Shown here one piece after another: positions 47,693 to 57,306 of a DNA stretch of 64,000 bases. Both the position numbers and the translations under genes were made by a program. The notes below the pieces were generated by a model. The model was not told the origin of the DNA. It worked only from the letters and a program-made list of their open reading frames with translations, and made no database searches. Position 1 is the stretch's first letter; the number at the start of each line of letters is the position of its first letter. The stretch covers positions 1-64,000 of the forward strand of contig NZ_BJFN01000004.1 of the NCBI RefSeq assembly GCF_014189855.1, in the 5' to 3' direction. The stretch is from Buttiauxella sp. A111 (GTDB taxonomy: Bacteria > Pseudomonadota > Gammaproteobacteria > Enterobacterales > Enterobacteriaceae).

Positions 47693-47998
47693 TTAGTGAC
47701 GTATTGACCCCGGTTGTCTGAGGTTGCCCGTGTGCCCAAACGCAGGCATTGGCGAAGATACTGGGTTGCTGGTTTGTGAGTCGCTCCCACCTAGCCCTGC
47801 CACGGTATCGCTTGTCCCGATACCAGCGACTGTATCACTCCCGAGCAAATCGATCGTGGTCTGGGCTGTCGTCGATAGCTGGCCGGTGGTCGTGGACGAG
47901 CTGTTTGAATTGGAATTGATGCTTGAGGTCGACGTCAATTGAGCGAGCGCTGCCGTGGTAACTAAAGATAACGCGACGGCCAGAATAAACTTTTTCAT
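47693..47998 (-). CDS. Small secreted Ser/Thr/Asn-rich protein of unknown function
   Basis: From ATG 47998, with GGGGAA 7 nt upstream, the 101-residue product has a clear signal peptide (MKKFILAVALSLVTTAALA, cut near 19-20). A low-complexity stretch of Ser, Thr and Asn follows, then a tandem motif SDTVAGIGT / SDTVAGLGG. I recognise no family. It sits downstream of ydbL in the same orientation, about 90 bp away, and may share its transcript. The C-terminal 15 residues could be out of frame. Confidence 0.6.
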   Translation of the reverse strand: MKKFILAVALSLVTTAALAQLTSTSSINSNSNSSSTTTGQLSTTAQTTIDLLGSDTVAGIGTSDTVAGLGGSDSQTSNPVSSPMPAFGHTGNLRQPGSIRH

Positions 47999-48085
47999 CA
48001 ATTGTTCCCCATTCGATACCAGCTGTACGGAAGAAATCAGTGGCTTTTCGTCCCTAAACTGTAGTCCAGCACCTGAGGTAACGTG

Positions 48086-48409
48086 CTACTTTTTCATCCA
48101 CTGCCCGTTAATACCGCGCACATATTCGCCCGGTTGCGCCCGCGCCACCAGCTTTTGCCCTGCCAGTTCAGCCACCTGGTTTGCCGATATGTTGTTGCTA
48201 TCCGCCAGCTTTTGATAATTCTCCGAACGCGCTTCATTTATGCTTTTTACCAATGCCAGCGTTTCTTTGTCCTGCTTGATAGGGGCAATAAAACCGCTGA
48301 GTGTCTCCCCTACGCGGCCTTGCTGGCGGGCTTCGGACAACGTTAACGCCAAAACCTGGCAACTCATCATCATGCTCGCCAATACAACGCCTTTAACGAT
48401 ATTTTTCAT
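48086..48409 (-). CDS. ydbL: YdbL, DUF1318 periplasmic regulator of YnbE
   Basis: From ATG 48409 the product is 107 residues (E. coli YdbL is 108), with signal peptide to about residue 21 (VLA) and the conserved TLSEARQQGRVGETLSG and AGQKLVARAQPGEYVRGINGQW. GGAG at the end of ynbE serves as its ribosome site. In E. coli YdbL acts as a periplasmic chaperone-like factor for YnbE assembly. Third gene of ydbH-ynbE-ydbL. Confidence 0.92.
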   Translation of the reverse strand: MKNIVKGVVLASMMMSCQVLALTLSEARQQGRVGETLSGFIAPIKQDKETLALVKSINEARSENYQKLADSNNISANQVAELAGQKLVARAQPGEYVRGINGQWMKK

Positions 48410-48414
48410 GACGC

Positions 48415-48615
48415 TCACTCCGTGCCAAACAGATCGCTGCGGTTTTTAAGCAACGTTTCAACGTCTTTATCCACTTTAATATGAATCTCATGCTCGATTT
48501 TAACGTTCATATTTATGGTAATGGGCTCTTTTGGCGCCGCGACTTCGATACGCGGAGTACATCCCGTTAATGTGGCAATCCCTGTCGCCAGGAGTGTAGC
48601 GATGACGATCTTCAT
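48415..48615 (-). CDS. ynbE: YnbE outer-membrane lipoprotein
   Basis: The 66-residue precursor has lipobox LTGC (Cys19) and then PRIEVAAPKEPITINMNVKIEHEIHIKVDKDVE, almost the same as E. coli YnbE. The mature part forms beta-strands that stack into a multimer and extend the YdbH bridge to the outer membrane. Its ATG overlaps the ydbH stop by 4 bp. Confidence 0.95.
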   Translation of the reverse strand: MKIVIATLLATGIATLTGCTPRIEVAAPKEPITINMNVKIEHEIHIKVDKDVETLLKNRSDLFGTE

Positions 48616-51254
48616 TGTGTTTCCTCACAAGCTTTATCGCGTGTCTGACAACGCACATCCGGTAGTGCGGTATGTTGCTCAAGCCAGGTTTGCAAATTAT
48701 CCCCAAAACGCAAGCTGCGCCAAAGCGTAAAGAGGTTTTCCTGATGGCTGTAATTCAGCCGCACTTCGTTCCTTTTCCCTTCAACCTGACTGGTGCCGCG
48801 CACATTCGCCTGCAGTGTAAGTACACCAAGGTTATCTAAATTGATATGCGTCCAGGAATGAGAAATTTCCATATATCGCAACCAGTTAACAGCAACCCCT
48901 GCGGCAATATTGTTCTCAACAATGGCATCCGCCATGTCTTTATCCAGTCGTAATGTCAGCGGCCCTGGATTGGTCAGCCAGCCGTCTTTGATTATCCATT
49001 GCGGATGATTAAGCCACAGCGGCAGCGCACCGTTTACACGTCCGGACATCGTGAACTGTTTGGGGTTGACGGCCGTGACCAATTCGCTCGACGAGATGTT
49101 TTCTAAGCGTAGCAAGGCGGCGTCACGTTGTGGCATGCGCAGTTGTTGCACGCGCAATTTCCCCCCCAAAATATCGACGTTAACGTTACTGAGTGTCAGT
49201 GGGCGTTCGTCACTCCACGGATACCAACCTTCAAGATCAGCGGTGATATTGGTCGACGTAACCTGGTTTTTGACTTCCGCAACGCGCAACGTCACCGGCC
49301 CATCCGTCCCTAATTGCCAGGTACTGTGGCTGAAACGGAATGGCAGCACAAAATCAACACCATTAATTTGGTTATCCGGCATCCAGACACTGCCGCTTTT
49401 CACCACACCATGCCCACCGGCTTCAAAGCCCTGTCCCGCAGCCGCGGAAAAAGCGACCTGTGAATACAACGTGCCGTCTTTTAAGGTCATTTGCCAGTCG
49501 GCGGGGATCAACGGCTGGAATACCGTCAGCACTTGTTGCGGCCACCAGGCGTTACCGCGCAGGCGCTCCCCGTCCCAGCGGCCATTGACCCGCACCGGCC
49601 CAATCTCACCCGCATGCAGATCGCCTTTATACTGGAATGATGACGGGTCTTTGCCCGTAACGCTGAAGGCTAATACCGACGGTGGTAACGTACTACCGCC
49701 GCTAAAGGTCGTTTTACCGGCATTTAATGTGAACGAGCCCTCAAACGAGGGGTCCGATTCATCACGCTGCCAGTGCAGCGGCTTGTCGAGTTTCAGGCGT
49801 GGTTCGGTGACGAGCATTGAACCGTACTCAAGTTTGTCAAAGCCGGTCGAGAGCGACGTTAGCTCAATCACACTGTCGCGCCATTCACCATAACCGCGCA
49901 CATCCCATTTCGCCTGCATCGGTGTGAACTCACCATTACCCCAGTATTTCCACCGCCACAAACCGGCATCCGGTAAAAAGTTGTCCGCTTTCCCATCCAG
50001 GTGAATCACAAAGTTGCCCATCTGATTCTCATGCGCACGCACGATAGCCTGCAATCGCCCGTCAACACCTTGTTGCGTGACACTCACCCCCGCAAGCGGC
50101 CAGCGAATTTCATCCACATCCAGAGCGTCGATCGCCCGCCCGCGGGAACGCAGCAACGCGCCAGGCCGGAACAGCAGTTTAGGGGTGGCAATTGCCCCGC
50201 TAATTTCGCCCGGCAGCATGGCGTAAAACACCATGCCATCCTGCTTGGCTTCACCGGTTAACTGCACCGGCAACGCGCTGTCAATCAAACTGAGTTTGCC
50301 GGGACCGATACTGAGCACCGCATTCGCTTTACCTGCGCTGCCCTCGGTGATGACATTCATCCGGCCACTTATTACGGCCTTTTCCAGCCCCTGTTTCCAG
50401 TCATCCACCCGTAGTGCAATCCCGCCACGCAGCGGAATACCTGCATATGGCCAGAACCACCGCCCACCATTCACTTCAAAAATCGTGTTGCTGACAGTCC
50501 AGGGCAGCGACACCAACGGTTCAACCGCACCCGGCTTTTCCACGGTTAATGATCCCTCTTCAGCCTGCCAGGCCAGGGCGACATCTACCCGTTCAGACTC
50601 TTGAGGAATGCGCAGTGTGGTCGCGAGATAGCCCTCTTCCGGCAAGCTGGTTGTGAGTGGCGGCAACGTGATTTGCCCGGCCAGTTCGAGCGGCTCCATC
50701 CCCGCTATCGCCTGAATCTTTAACTTTTGTAACGCTAATAACTGGCCGTTCAGTTGCGCATCTACACTTAAAGATGGGCCTGCGTAATGAAGAGTTTGCT
50801 GCTGGGGTGAAAGACTCAGGTTTAAGGCACCGGAGAACTGTTGAAACGGGGTAATATTGACCTTATCTATAGTAATAAGGCTTTCAGGTAGCAGTGATTG
50901 CCATTCAGCAAGCGTACGCGGTGCCGCCGGGCCTGACTGATCGAGCGGCATTTTACTGAGGCAATCGACGTCAAGATTGAGCGTATCAAGGTGGATACGC
51001 CAGCGTTTCGGATGGCTGAGAGTGGCGTCTTTAATGATTGCGAGTTCGCAATCCCCGGCGAGGTAGCGCAAGTCAGGAATAAGGATCGCGCCGCGTTTAA
51101 ACCTCGGGCTTGCTTCCATGGCGATGCGTGTCCCTTTCGGCAGCCAGATCCCTGCAAGCGTAGGCAGCCAATTGGCGATAGTCATCGTGAGCGTCAACAA
51201 CAGCAAGATAACGATCAGCAGCAACGCAATAATGGCTTTATATTTACCCTTCAT
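48612..51254 (-). CDS. ydbH: YdbH, AsmA-like intermembrane phospholipid transport protein
   Basis: The 880-residue protein (E. coli YdbH 879) has one N-terminal membrane anchor (about 8-28, AIIALLLIVILLLLTLTM). A long periplasmic beta-taco groove of the AsmA-like superfamily follows. YdbH, TamB and YhdP are partly redundant bridges carrying phospholipid from inner to outer membrane; YdbH works with YnbE and YdbL, encoded just downstream. ydbH-ynbE-ydbL is a tight operon, divergent from ldhA. Confidence 0.94.
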   Translation of the reverse strand: MKGKYKAIIALLLIVILLLLTLTMTIANWLPTLAGIWLPKGTRIAMEASPRFKRGAILIPDLRYLAGDCELAIIKDATLSHPKRWRIHLDTLNLDVDCLSKMPLDQSGPAAPRTLAEWQSLLPESLITIDKVNITPFQQFSGALNLSLSPQQQTLHYAGPSLSVDAQLNGQLLALQKLKIQAIAGMEPLELAGQITLPPLTTSLPEEGYLATTLRIPQESERVDVALAWQAEEGSLTVEKPGAVEPLVSLPWTVSNTIFEVNGGRWFWPYAGIPLRGGIALRVDDWKQGLEKAVISGRMNVITEGSAGKANAVLSIGPGKLSLIDSALPVQLTGEAKQDGMVFYAMLPGEISGAIATPKLLFRPGALLRSRGRAIDALDVDEIRWPLAGVSVTQQGVDGRLQAIVRAHENQMGNFVIHLDGKADNFLPDAGLWRWKYWGNGEFTPMQAKWDVRGYGEWRDSVIELTSLSTGFDKLEYGSMLVTEPRLKLDKPLHWQRDESDPSFEGSFTLNAGKTTFSGGSTLPPSVLAFSVTGKDPSSFQYKGDLHAGEIGPVRVNGRWDGERLRGNAWWPQQVLTVFQPLIPADWQMTLKDGTLYSQVAFSAAAGQGFEAGGHGVVKSGSVWMPDNQINGVDFVLPFRFSHSTWQLGTDGPVTLRVAEVKNQVTSTNITADLEGWYPWSDERPLTLSNVNVDILGGKLRVQQLRMPQRDAALLRLENISSSELVTAVNPKQFTMSGRVNGALPLWLNHPQWIIKDGWLTNPGPLTLRLDKDMADAIVENNIAAGVAVNWLRYMEISHSWTHINLDNLGVLTLQANVRGTSQVEGKRNEVRLNYSHQENLFTLWRSLRFGDNLQTWLEQHTALPDVRCQTRDKACEETQ

Positions 51255-51476
51255 GGGCGATTAAGATCCTGATTCAGCGACAATTTTGTACCCAGCCACG
51301 CAACATATGCAATGATTCTTGCATTATTCAAGCCGAGCGTGAAGATCAAGCCTGATTTAAGCGTAGCTAAGCTTGAGTGAGCAGCAGAATTTCATCCATA
51401 AAATTTTTGTTTAAGATTTGTATGATTATTTTAAGCGTGGTAATTTTACAACAATATCATTCTGGAGATAAGTCTC

Positions 51477-52466
51477 ATGAAATTGGCAGTCTATAGCACA
51501 AAACAGTACGATAAAAAGTATCTGGAGCAGGTTAACACTGAATACGGCTTTGATCTTGAATTTTATGACTTCTTGTTAACCAAAAAAACGGCCAAAACGG
51601 CTCATGGCTGCGAAGGCGTCTGTATCTTCGTGAATGATGACGCGAGTCGTCCGGTGCTGGAAGAACTCAAAAACCAGGGTGTGAAATTTATCGCGCTGCG
51701 TTGTGCCGGTTTTAACAACGTCGATCTCGATGCGGCAAAAGAGCTCGGTTTGCCAGTGGTGCGCGTACCCGCCTACTCACCAGAAGCCGTGGCTGAACAT
51801 GCCGTCGGCATGATGATGTGCCTGAACCGCCGTATTCACCGCGCTTATCAACGTACCCGTGATGCCAACTTCTCTCTGGAAGGGCTGACCGGTTTCACCA
51901 TGTTTGGCAAAACTGCCGGTGTGATTGGTACGGGTAAAATTGGCCTTGCCGCACTGAGAATATTGAAAGGTTTCGGCATGCGTCTGTTGGCGTTTGACCC
52001 GTACCCAAGTGCGGCGGCGATTGAGCTTGGCGTGGAATATGTCGATTTACCTACCCTGTTTGCGCAGTCTGACATTATCTCCCTGCACTGCCCAATGACA
52101 CCAGAAAACTATCATTTGCTTGATCGTGCGGCGTTCGAACAGATGAAAAATGGTGTGATGATTATCAACACCAGTCGTGGCGGTTTGATTGACTCTCAGG
52201 CTGCAATCGATGCCCTGAAAAATCAAAAAATTGGCGCGTTAGGTATGGATGTTTATGAGAACGAACGCGATTTGTTCTTCGAAGATAAATCTAACGATGT
52301 AATTCAGGATGATGTGTTCCGTCGCCTGTCTGCCTGCCACAACGTGCTGTTTACTGGTCACCAGGCATTTTTGACTGCGGAAGCGTTAACCAGCATTTCT
52401 GAGACTACGCTGGAAAACCTGCGTCAGTTAGAGAATGGTGAGACATGTGTGAACCAGGTTAACTAG
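51477..52466 (+). CDS. ldhA: Fermentative D-lactate dehydrogenase LdhA
   Basis: The 329-residue protein, same length as E. coli LdhA, reduces pyruvate to D-lactate with NADH in anaerobic or acid conditions. NAD loop VIGTGKIG (149-156), substrate Arg234 in INTSRGG, Glu263 in YENERD, and acid-base His295 in TGHQAFLT are all present. CTGGAGATAAG precedes ATG. Divergent from ydbH as in E. coli; followed by a REP-like repeat and hslJ. Confidence 0.97.
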   Translation: MKLAVYSTKQYDKKYLEQVNTEYGFDLEFYDFLLTKKTAKTAHGCEGVCIFVNDDASRPVLEELKNQGVKFIALRCAGFNNVDLDAAKELGLPVVRVPAYSPEAVAEHAVGMMMCLNRRIHRAYQRTRDANFSLEGLTGFTMFGKTAGVIGTGKIGLAALRILKGFGMRLLAFDPYPSAAAIELGVEYVDLPTLFAQSDIISLHCPMTPENYHLLDRAAFEQMKNGVMIINTSRGGLIDSQAAIDALKNQKIGALGMDVYENERDLFFEDKSNDVIQDDVFRRLSACHNVLFTGHQAFLTAEALTSISETTLENLRQLENGETCVNQVN

Positions 52467-52480
52467 TTTTAGTCTGGACG

Positions 52481-52643
52481 CCCTCACCCTAACCCTCTCC
52501 CCCAGGAGAGGGGATATCGGAGCGCTGTATTCTCCCTCGTCTTCAAGGAGAGGAGATAGGAACGCTATATTCCCCCGCTCCTTCAGAGGCAGAAAATAGA
52601 GCCCGGTATTCTCCCTCTCCTTCAAGGAGAGGGTCGGGGTGAG
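52481..52643. repeat. REP-like composite palindromic repeat between ldhA and hslJ
   Basis: It begins CCCTCACCCTAACCCTCTCC and ends with the inverted GGAGAGGGTCGGGGTGAGG. In between are three further copies of the TTCAAGGAGAGG / TCTCC motif spaced by TATTCTCCCTC or TATTCCCCC stretches. This family is common between genes in enterobacteria; a related one is at the right window end. Confidence 0.8.
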
Positions 52644-52736
52644 GATTGTTTTAGGATTATCCTTAAAGAATCACCACGCACTTTTTGCCAAAGTGTGTCC
52701 AACTCATTGATGAAATGAATAACTTAGGGAAAAGAG

Positions 52737-53162
52737 ATGAAAAAATTAGCTTCTTTGGCTCTGGCTGCAATGGTACTGGCCGGTTGTGCACAATCTGGTG
52801 ATAAATCGACTGTTACCGCACAAGATCTGCAACATCACCGCTATGTTCTGCAAACTGTAGACGGCAAACCGCTCACAGGCATTAAACGTATGCCGGAACT
52901 GAGCTTCGGTGAAAATATGCATATTTCTGGTGCGATGTGTAACCGCTTTATGGGCCAGGCAACGCTTGAAGGCGATACGCTGAAATCGAAAGGTCTGGGA
53001 ATGACCATGATGATGTGTTCTGAGCCACAGTTAAACGAACTTGATCATATGATCAACGACATGCTGACCAATGGCGCAAAAGTCGGTTTGGCATCGCAAC
53101 AACTGACGTTGAAAACCAGCCAGCATACTTTAGTTTATAAACTGGCCGATCTGGTTAACTGA
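52737..53162 (+). CDS. hslJ: HslJ, META-domain heat-inducible outer-membrane lipoprotein
   Basis: The 141-residue protein (E. coli 140) has lipobox LAGC (Cys17) and a META fold with LSFGENMHISGAMCNRFMGQATLEG and GMTMMMCSEPQLNELD. HslJ is induced by heat and linked to novobiocin resistance; its molecular role is unclear. AGGGAAAAG precedes ATG. Convergent with ydbJ, 5 bp apart. Confidence 0.94.
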   Translation: MKKLASLALAAMVLAGCAQSGDKSTVTAQDLQHHRYVLQTVDGKPLTGIKRMPELSFGENMHISGAMCNRFMGQATLEGDTLKSKGLGMTMMMCSEPQLNELDHMINDMLTNGAKVGLASQQLTLKTSQHTLVYKLADLVN

Positions 53163-53167
53163 CAGGA

Positions 53168-53434
53168 CTAGTACGCCCCACATGTTCCGGCGGCAAGCGC
53201 GTTTTCACTACAGCGTTTGCCGTTAGGCATCGCACACATCCCCGTTACCGAACCATCCAGCTGACGAGCAACGCTCAGCGAACCTCCTACCATTGCACAA
53301 CTTGCCTGCCCCTGGCTGGACATTGCCGCGCGCATACCCGGTGGTACGTGAGCCGCGGTGGCTTGTTGAGGTGGTTCATTACTACATGCCGACAATAAAA
53401 GTGCGGCACAACCCGCTAAAAACGCAGCGCGCAT
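53168..53434 (-). CDS. ydbJ: YdbJ, DUF333 lipoprotein
   Basis: The 88-residue precursor has lipobox LSAC (Cys17) and the DUF333 core ASCAMVGGSLSVARQLDGSVTGMCAMPNGKRCSENAL with four cysteines. E. coli YdbJ is the same length and place, between hslJ and ydbK. Function unknown. Confidence 0.92.
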   Translation of the reverse strand: MRAAFLAGCAALLLSACSNEPPQQATAAHVPPGMRAAMSSQGQASCAMVGGSLSVARQLDGSVTGMCAMPNGKRCSENALAAGTCGAY

Positions 53435-53724
53435 TAATCCTCTCCCCCTAAACGTTGCAAAACCTAAGAATCATAAGCGCTGGTACGCCGTTCCGTCGAG
53501 GCCATAAGACCATAAAATGTGTGTGATTTTGCAATACAGATCACTTTACTGCGTAAAACACAACCAATCCCCCTTTTAAAAATATCAATATAGGCTCAAC
53601 GCAGGACACAAAAGCGAAAATCACCTTCTGTGGGCTTTGCTAGAATTAAAACATTATTCTTCGGCTCGGCGCGGTTATGCGGGCCTTTTTATGTTAATTT
53701 TTTTGCGCAATGTAAGGGTGTCTT
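53435..53724. other. Divergent promoter region of ydbJ and nifJ
   Basis: A 290-bp spacer holding both promoters. GTAAGGGTG lies 8 nt before the nifJ start and may serve as its ribosome site. E. coli ydbK answers to SoxS, but I could not place a soxbox with confidence. Confidence 0.35.
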
Positions 53725-56700
53725 ATGATCACTACCGACGGCAATGGTGCGGTCGCATCTGTGGCGTTTCGCGCCAGCGAAGTTATTGCCATCTACCCGA
53801 TAACACCCAGTTCCACCATGGCGGAGCTTGCTGATGCCTGGTCCGGAGATGGCAGAAAAAACGTGTGGGGAGACACGCCACGCGTAGTAGAAATGCAGTC
53901 CGAAGCCGGAGCAATTGCCGCTGTTCACGGTGCGCTGCAAACGGGTGCCCTTTCCACTTCATTTACATCATCGCAGGGCTTACTGTTGATGATCCCGACA
54001 CTCTACAAACTGGCTGGTCAACTCACGCCGTTTGTACTGCATGTGGCGGCACGTACGATTGCGACTCACGCACTCTCTATTTTTGGCGATCACTCGGATG
54101 TGATGGCCATTCGCCAGACCGGTTGTGCCATGCTATGCGCCAGCAGCGTACAGGAAGCCCAAGACTTCGCGCTGATTTCGCATATTGCCACGCTGAAAAG
54201 TCGTGTTCCCTTTATTCATTTCTTCGATGGTTTCCGCACATCGCATGAAATAAACAAAATAGTGCCACTTGCCGACAGCACCCTTCTGGAACTGTTGCCG
54301 CAAAAAGAGATTGATGAACATCGCGCCCGCGCGCTGAATCCGGACCATCCCGTTATCCGCGGCACATCGGCGAACCCGGATACCTATTTCCAGTCCCGCG
54401 AAGCCAGTAACCTGTGGTACGACGCGGTCTATGAGCACGTTGAACAGGCGATGGACAGTTTTGCCGCCGCAACGGGCCGCCAATACCATCCATTTGAATA
54501 CTACGGCCACCCGCAAGCCGAGCGCGTCATTATTCTGATGGGTTCTGCCATCGGCACCTGTGAAGAAGTGGTCGACGAATTACTCACGCGCGGCGAAAAA
54601 GTCGGCGTGCTGAAAGTTCGCCTGTTCCGCCCATTCTCAGCCGACCATTTATTAGCCGTCCTGCCAGAATCAGTACGCCAAATTGCGGTACTTGACCGCA
54701 CCAAAGAACCAGGCGCGCTGGCGGAACCGCTGTATCTCGACGTTATGACGTCTCTTGCCGAAGCCTTTAACCGTGGCGAGCGCGAAACGCTGCCGCGTGT
54801 GATTGGCGGGCGTTACGGTCTTTCTTCCAAAGAGTTTGGCCCGGATTGTGTGCTGGCTGTATTTAATGAATTAAAAGAAGCGAAACCGCGCCCGCGCTTT
54901 ACGGTAGGGATTTACGACGATGTCACCAATTTGTCGCTTCCGTTGCCTGAAAACACCCTGCCGAACCGCGCCAAACTCGAAGCGCTCTTTTACGGTCTGG
55001 GCAGCGACGGCAGCGTTTCTGCCACCAAAAACAATATCAAAATCATCGGTAACTCGACGCCGTTCTTCACCCAGGGTTATTTCGTTTATGACTCTAAAAA
55101 AGCAGGCGGTCTGACCGTTTCCCATCTACGCGTCAGCGAACAGCCGATTAATTCGACCTATCTTATCGATCGGGCTGATTTTGTTGGTTGCCACCAGTTG
55201 CAGTTTATCGACAAATACCAGATGGCAGAGCGCCTGAAACCGGGCGGCATTTTCCTGCTTAACACGCCGTACAGCGCTGATGAAGTGTGGCACCGCCTGC
55301 CGCAAGAAGTTCAGGCGGTATTGAACCAGAAAAAAGCGCGCTTCTTTGTGGTAAATGCAGCAAAAATTGCCCGTGAATGCCATTTGGGTGCGCGTATCAA
55401 CACGGTCATGCAGATGGCATTCTTCCATCTCACCCAGATTTTACCGGGCGACAGCGCACTGGCGGAGCTTCAGGGAGCGATTGCCAAGAGCTACAGCAGC
55501 AAAGGCCAGGAGCTGGTTGAACGCAACTGGCAGGCGCTGGCGTTAGCACGTGAATCCCTTGCTGAAGTGACCTTGCAAGAGGTGAACGAAAGCAGCCCAA
55601 TGCGCCCTCCTGTGGTTTCTGACGCGGCACCCGATTTTGTTAAAACCGTCACCGCAGCGATGCTGGCAGGCCTTGGCGACGCGCTACCCGTTTCCGCGCT
55701 CCCCCCAGATGGCACCTGGCCGATGGGCACCACGAAGTGGGAAAAACGCAACATCGCCGAAGAAATTCCTATCTGGAAGCCAGACATTTGTACCCAGTGT
55801 AATCACTGTGTGGCTGCCTGCCCGCACTCAGCCATTCGCGCCAAAGTTGTGCCACCAGAGGCGATGGAAAACGCGCCTGCCGGACTGCAATCACTGGATG
55901 TGAAATCCCGCGATATGCGTGGGCAGAAATACGTGTTGCAGGTCGCGCCTGAAGATTGCACCGGCTGTAACCTGTGCGTCGAAGTCTGTCCGGCAAAAGA
56001 CCGCCAGAATCCAGAAATCAAAGCGATCAATATGATGTCGCGCCTTGAGCATGTTGAAGAAGAGAAAGAGAACTATGATTTCTTCCTCAAAATGCCGGAA
56101 ATGGATCGCACCAGCCTGGAACGTATCGATATTCGTACTTCCCAGTTGCTGACGCCGCTGTTTGAGTATTCCGGCGCATGCTCGGGTTGTGGTGAAACAC
56201 CGTATATCAAACTGCTGACTCAGCTGTATGGCGACCGCATGTTGATTGCCAACGCCACGGGCTGTTCGTCAATTTATGGTGGTAACCTGCCGTCAACACC
56301 GTACACCACCGATGCCAACGGGCGCGGACCGGCCTGGGCGAACTCGCTGTTTGAAGATAACGCCGAATTTGGCCTTGGCTTCCGTCTCACGGTCGATCAA
56401 CATCGCGCCCGCGTGATGCGCCTGGTCGGTAAGTTTGCCGATAAACTGCCTGCAGAGCTCAACGAGCAGCTTCACGCCGAAGCGACGCCAGAAGTGCGCC
56501 GCGAACAGGTTGTCGCATTACGTCAGCATCTGGCGAATATCGACGACCCGGACGCTCGCCAGCTCATTACAGATGCCGATGCGATGGTAGAGAAATCTAT
56601 CTGGTTGATTGGTGGCGATGGTTGGGCGTATGACATCGGCTTTGGCGGTCTTGATCACGTCCTGAGTCTGACTGAAAACGTCAATATTCTGGTGCTGGAT

Positions 56701-57255
56701 ACCCAGTGTTACTCCAACACGGGCGGCCAGGCGTCGAAAGCGACACCGCTGGGTGCGGTCACGAAATTTGGTGAACACGGCAAGCGTAAAGCACGTAAAG
56801 ATCTCGGCGTCAGCATGATGATGTACGGGCATGTTTATGTGGCGCAGATTTCACTTGGGGCGCAGCTCAACCAAACGGTGAAAGCGATTCAGGAAGCCGA
56901 AGCGTATCCTGGCCCGTCGCTCATCATCGCCTATAGCCCTTGCGAGGAACACGGTTACGACCTGGCGCTGAGTCACGATCAAATGCGTCAACTCACCGCG
57001 ACCGGTTTCTGGCCGCTGTATCGCTACGACCCACGTCGTGCTGAGGAGGGCAAGCTGCCGCTGGCGCTGGATTCGCGTCCACCGTCTGATGCACTGGCTG
57101 ATACGCTGATGAAAGAGCAGCGATTCCGTCGTCTGAATGCGCAGCAACCTGAAGTCGCAGAACAACTATGGAAAGACGCTGCTGCAGATTTGCAAAAACG
57201 CTATGACTTCCTGGCGCAGATGGCAGGGAAAGCGGAAAAAGCAGATAGCGAGTAA
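53725..57255 (+). CDS. nifJ: Pyruvate:ferredoxin (flavodoxin) oxidoreductase NifJ/YdbK
   Basis: The 1176-residue single-chain enzyme (E. coli YdbK 1174) converts pyruvate and CoA to acetyl-CoA and CO2, reducing flavodoxin or ferredoxin. N-terminal pyrimidine-binding part starts TTDGNGAVASVAFRASE. Two 4Fe-4S motifs are CTQCNHCVAACP near 690 and CTGCNLCVEVCP near 745. A third cluster uses CSGCGETPY near 815 and later cysteines. The TPP site is GGDGWAYDIGFGG near 960. It helps in oxidative stress and anaerobic growth in E. coli. A terminator follows at once. Confidence 0.96.
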   Translation: MITTDGNGAVASVAFRASEVIAIYPITPSSTMAELADAWSGDGRKNVWGDTPRVVEMQSEAGAIAAVHGALQTGALSTSFTSSQGLLLMIPTLYKLAGQLTPFVLHVAARTIATHALSIFGDHSDVMAIRQTGCAMLCASSVQEAQDFALISHIATLKSRVPFIHFFDGFRTSHEINKIVPLADSTLLELLPQKEIDEHRARALNPDHPVIRGTSANPDTYFQSREASNLWYDAVYEHVEQAMDSFAAATGRQYHPFEYYGHPQAERVIILMGSAIGTCEEVVDELLTRGEKVGVLKVRLFRPFSADHLLAVLPESVRQIAVLDRTKEPGALAEPLYLDVMTSLAEAFNRGERETLPRVIGGRYGLSSKEFGPDCVLAVFNELKEAKPRPRFTVGIYDDVTNLSLPLPENTLPNRAKLEALFYGLGSDGSVSATKNNIKIIGNSTPFFTQGYFVYDSKKAGGLTVSHLRVSEQPINSTYLIDRADFVGCHQLQFIDKYQMAERLKPGGIFLLNTPYSADEVWHRLPQEVQAVLNQKKARFFVVNAAKIARECHLGARINTVMQMAFFHLTQILPGDSALAELQGAIAKSYSSKGQELVERNWQALALARESLAEVTLQEVNESSPMRPPVVSDAAPDFVKTVTAAMLAGLGDALPVSALPPDGTWPMGTTKWEKRNIAEEIPIWKPDICTQCNHCVAACPHSAIRAKVVPPEAMENAPAGLQSLDVKSRDMRGQKYVLQVAPEDCTGCNLCVEVCPAKDRQNPEIKAINMMSRLEHVEEEKENYDFFLKMPEMDRTSLERIDIRTSQLLTPLFEYSGACSGCGETPYIKLLTQLYGDRMLIANATGCSSIYGGNLPSTPYTTDANGRGPAWANSLFEDNAEFGLGFRLTVDQHRARVMRLVGKFADKLPAELNEQLHAEATPEVRREQVVALRQHLANIDDPDARQLITDADAMVEKSIWLIGGDGWAYDIGFGGLDHVLSLTENVNILVLDTQCYSNTGGQASKATPLGAVTKFGEHGKRKARKDLGVSMMMYGHVYVAQISLGAQLNQTVKAIQEAEAYPGPSLIIAYSPCEEHGYDLALSHDQMRQLTATGFWPLYRYDPRRAEEGKLPLALDSRPPSDALADTLMKEQRFRRLNAQQPEVAEQLWKDAAADLQKRYDFLAQMAGKAEKADSE

Positions 57256-57277
57256 GTGAAGTGATTCGGTAATAATA

Positions 57278-57300
57278 TCGGGCACGCATAGCGTGCCCGA
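57278..57300. terminator. Terminator shared by nifJ and yncE
   Basis: Ten-bp perfect arms TCGGGCACGC and GCGTGCCCGA with a 3-nt loop lie between convergent genes. On the plus strand CTGACTTTATTT follows; on the minus strand TATTATTACC. Confidence 0.85.
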
Positions 57301-57306
57301 CTGACT

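Noticed and set aside
52481..52643. Repeat cluster considered as a CRISPR array
   Set aside because: Repeats are degenerate, palindromic and irregularly spaced with similar spacers, as in REP clusters; no cas genes are present.
57256..57306. Possible MicC sRNA next to nifJ
   Set aside because: The spacer is only 51 bp and holds just a terminator.
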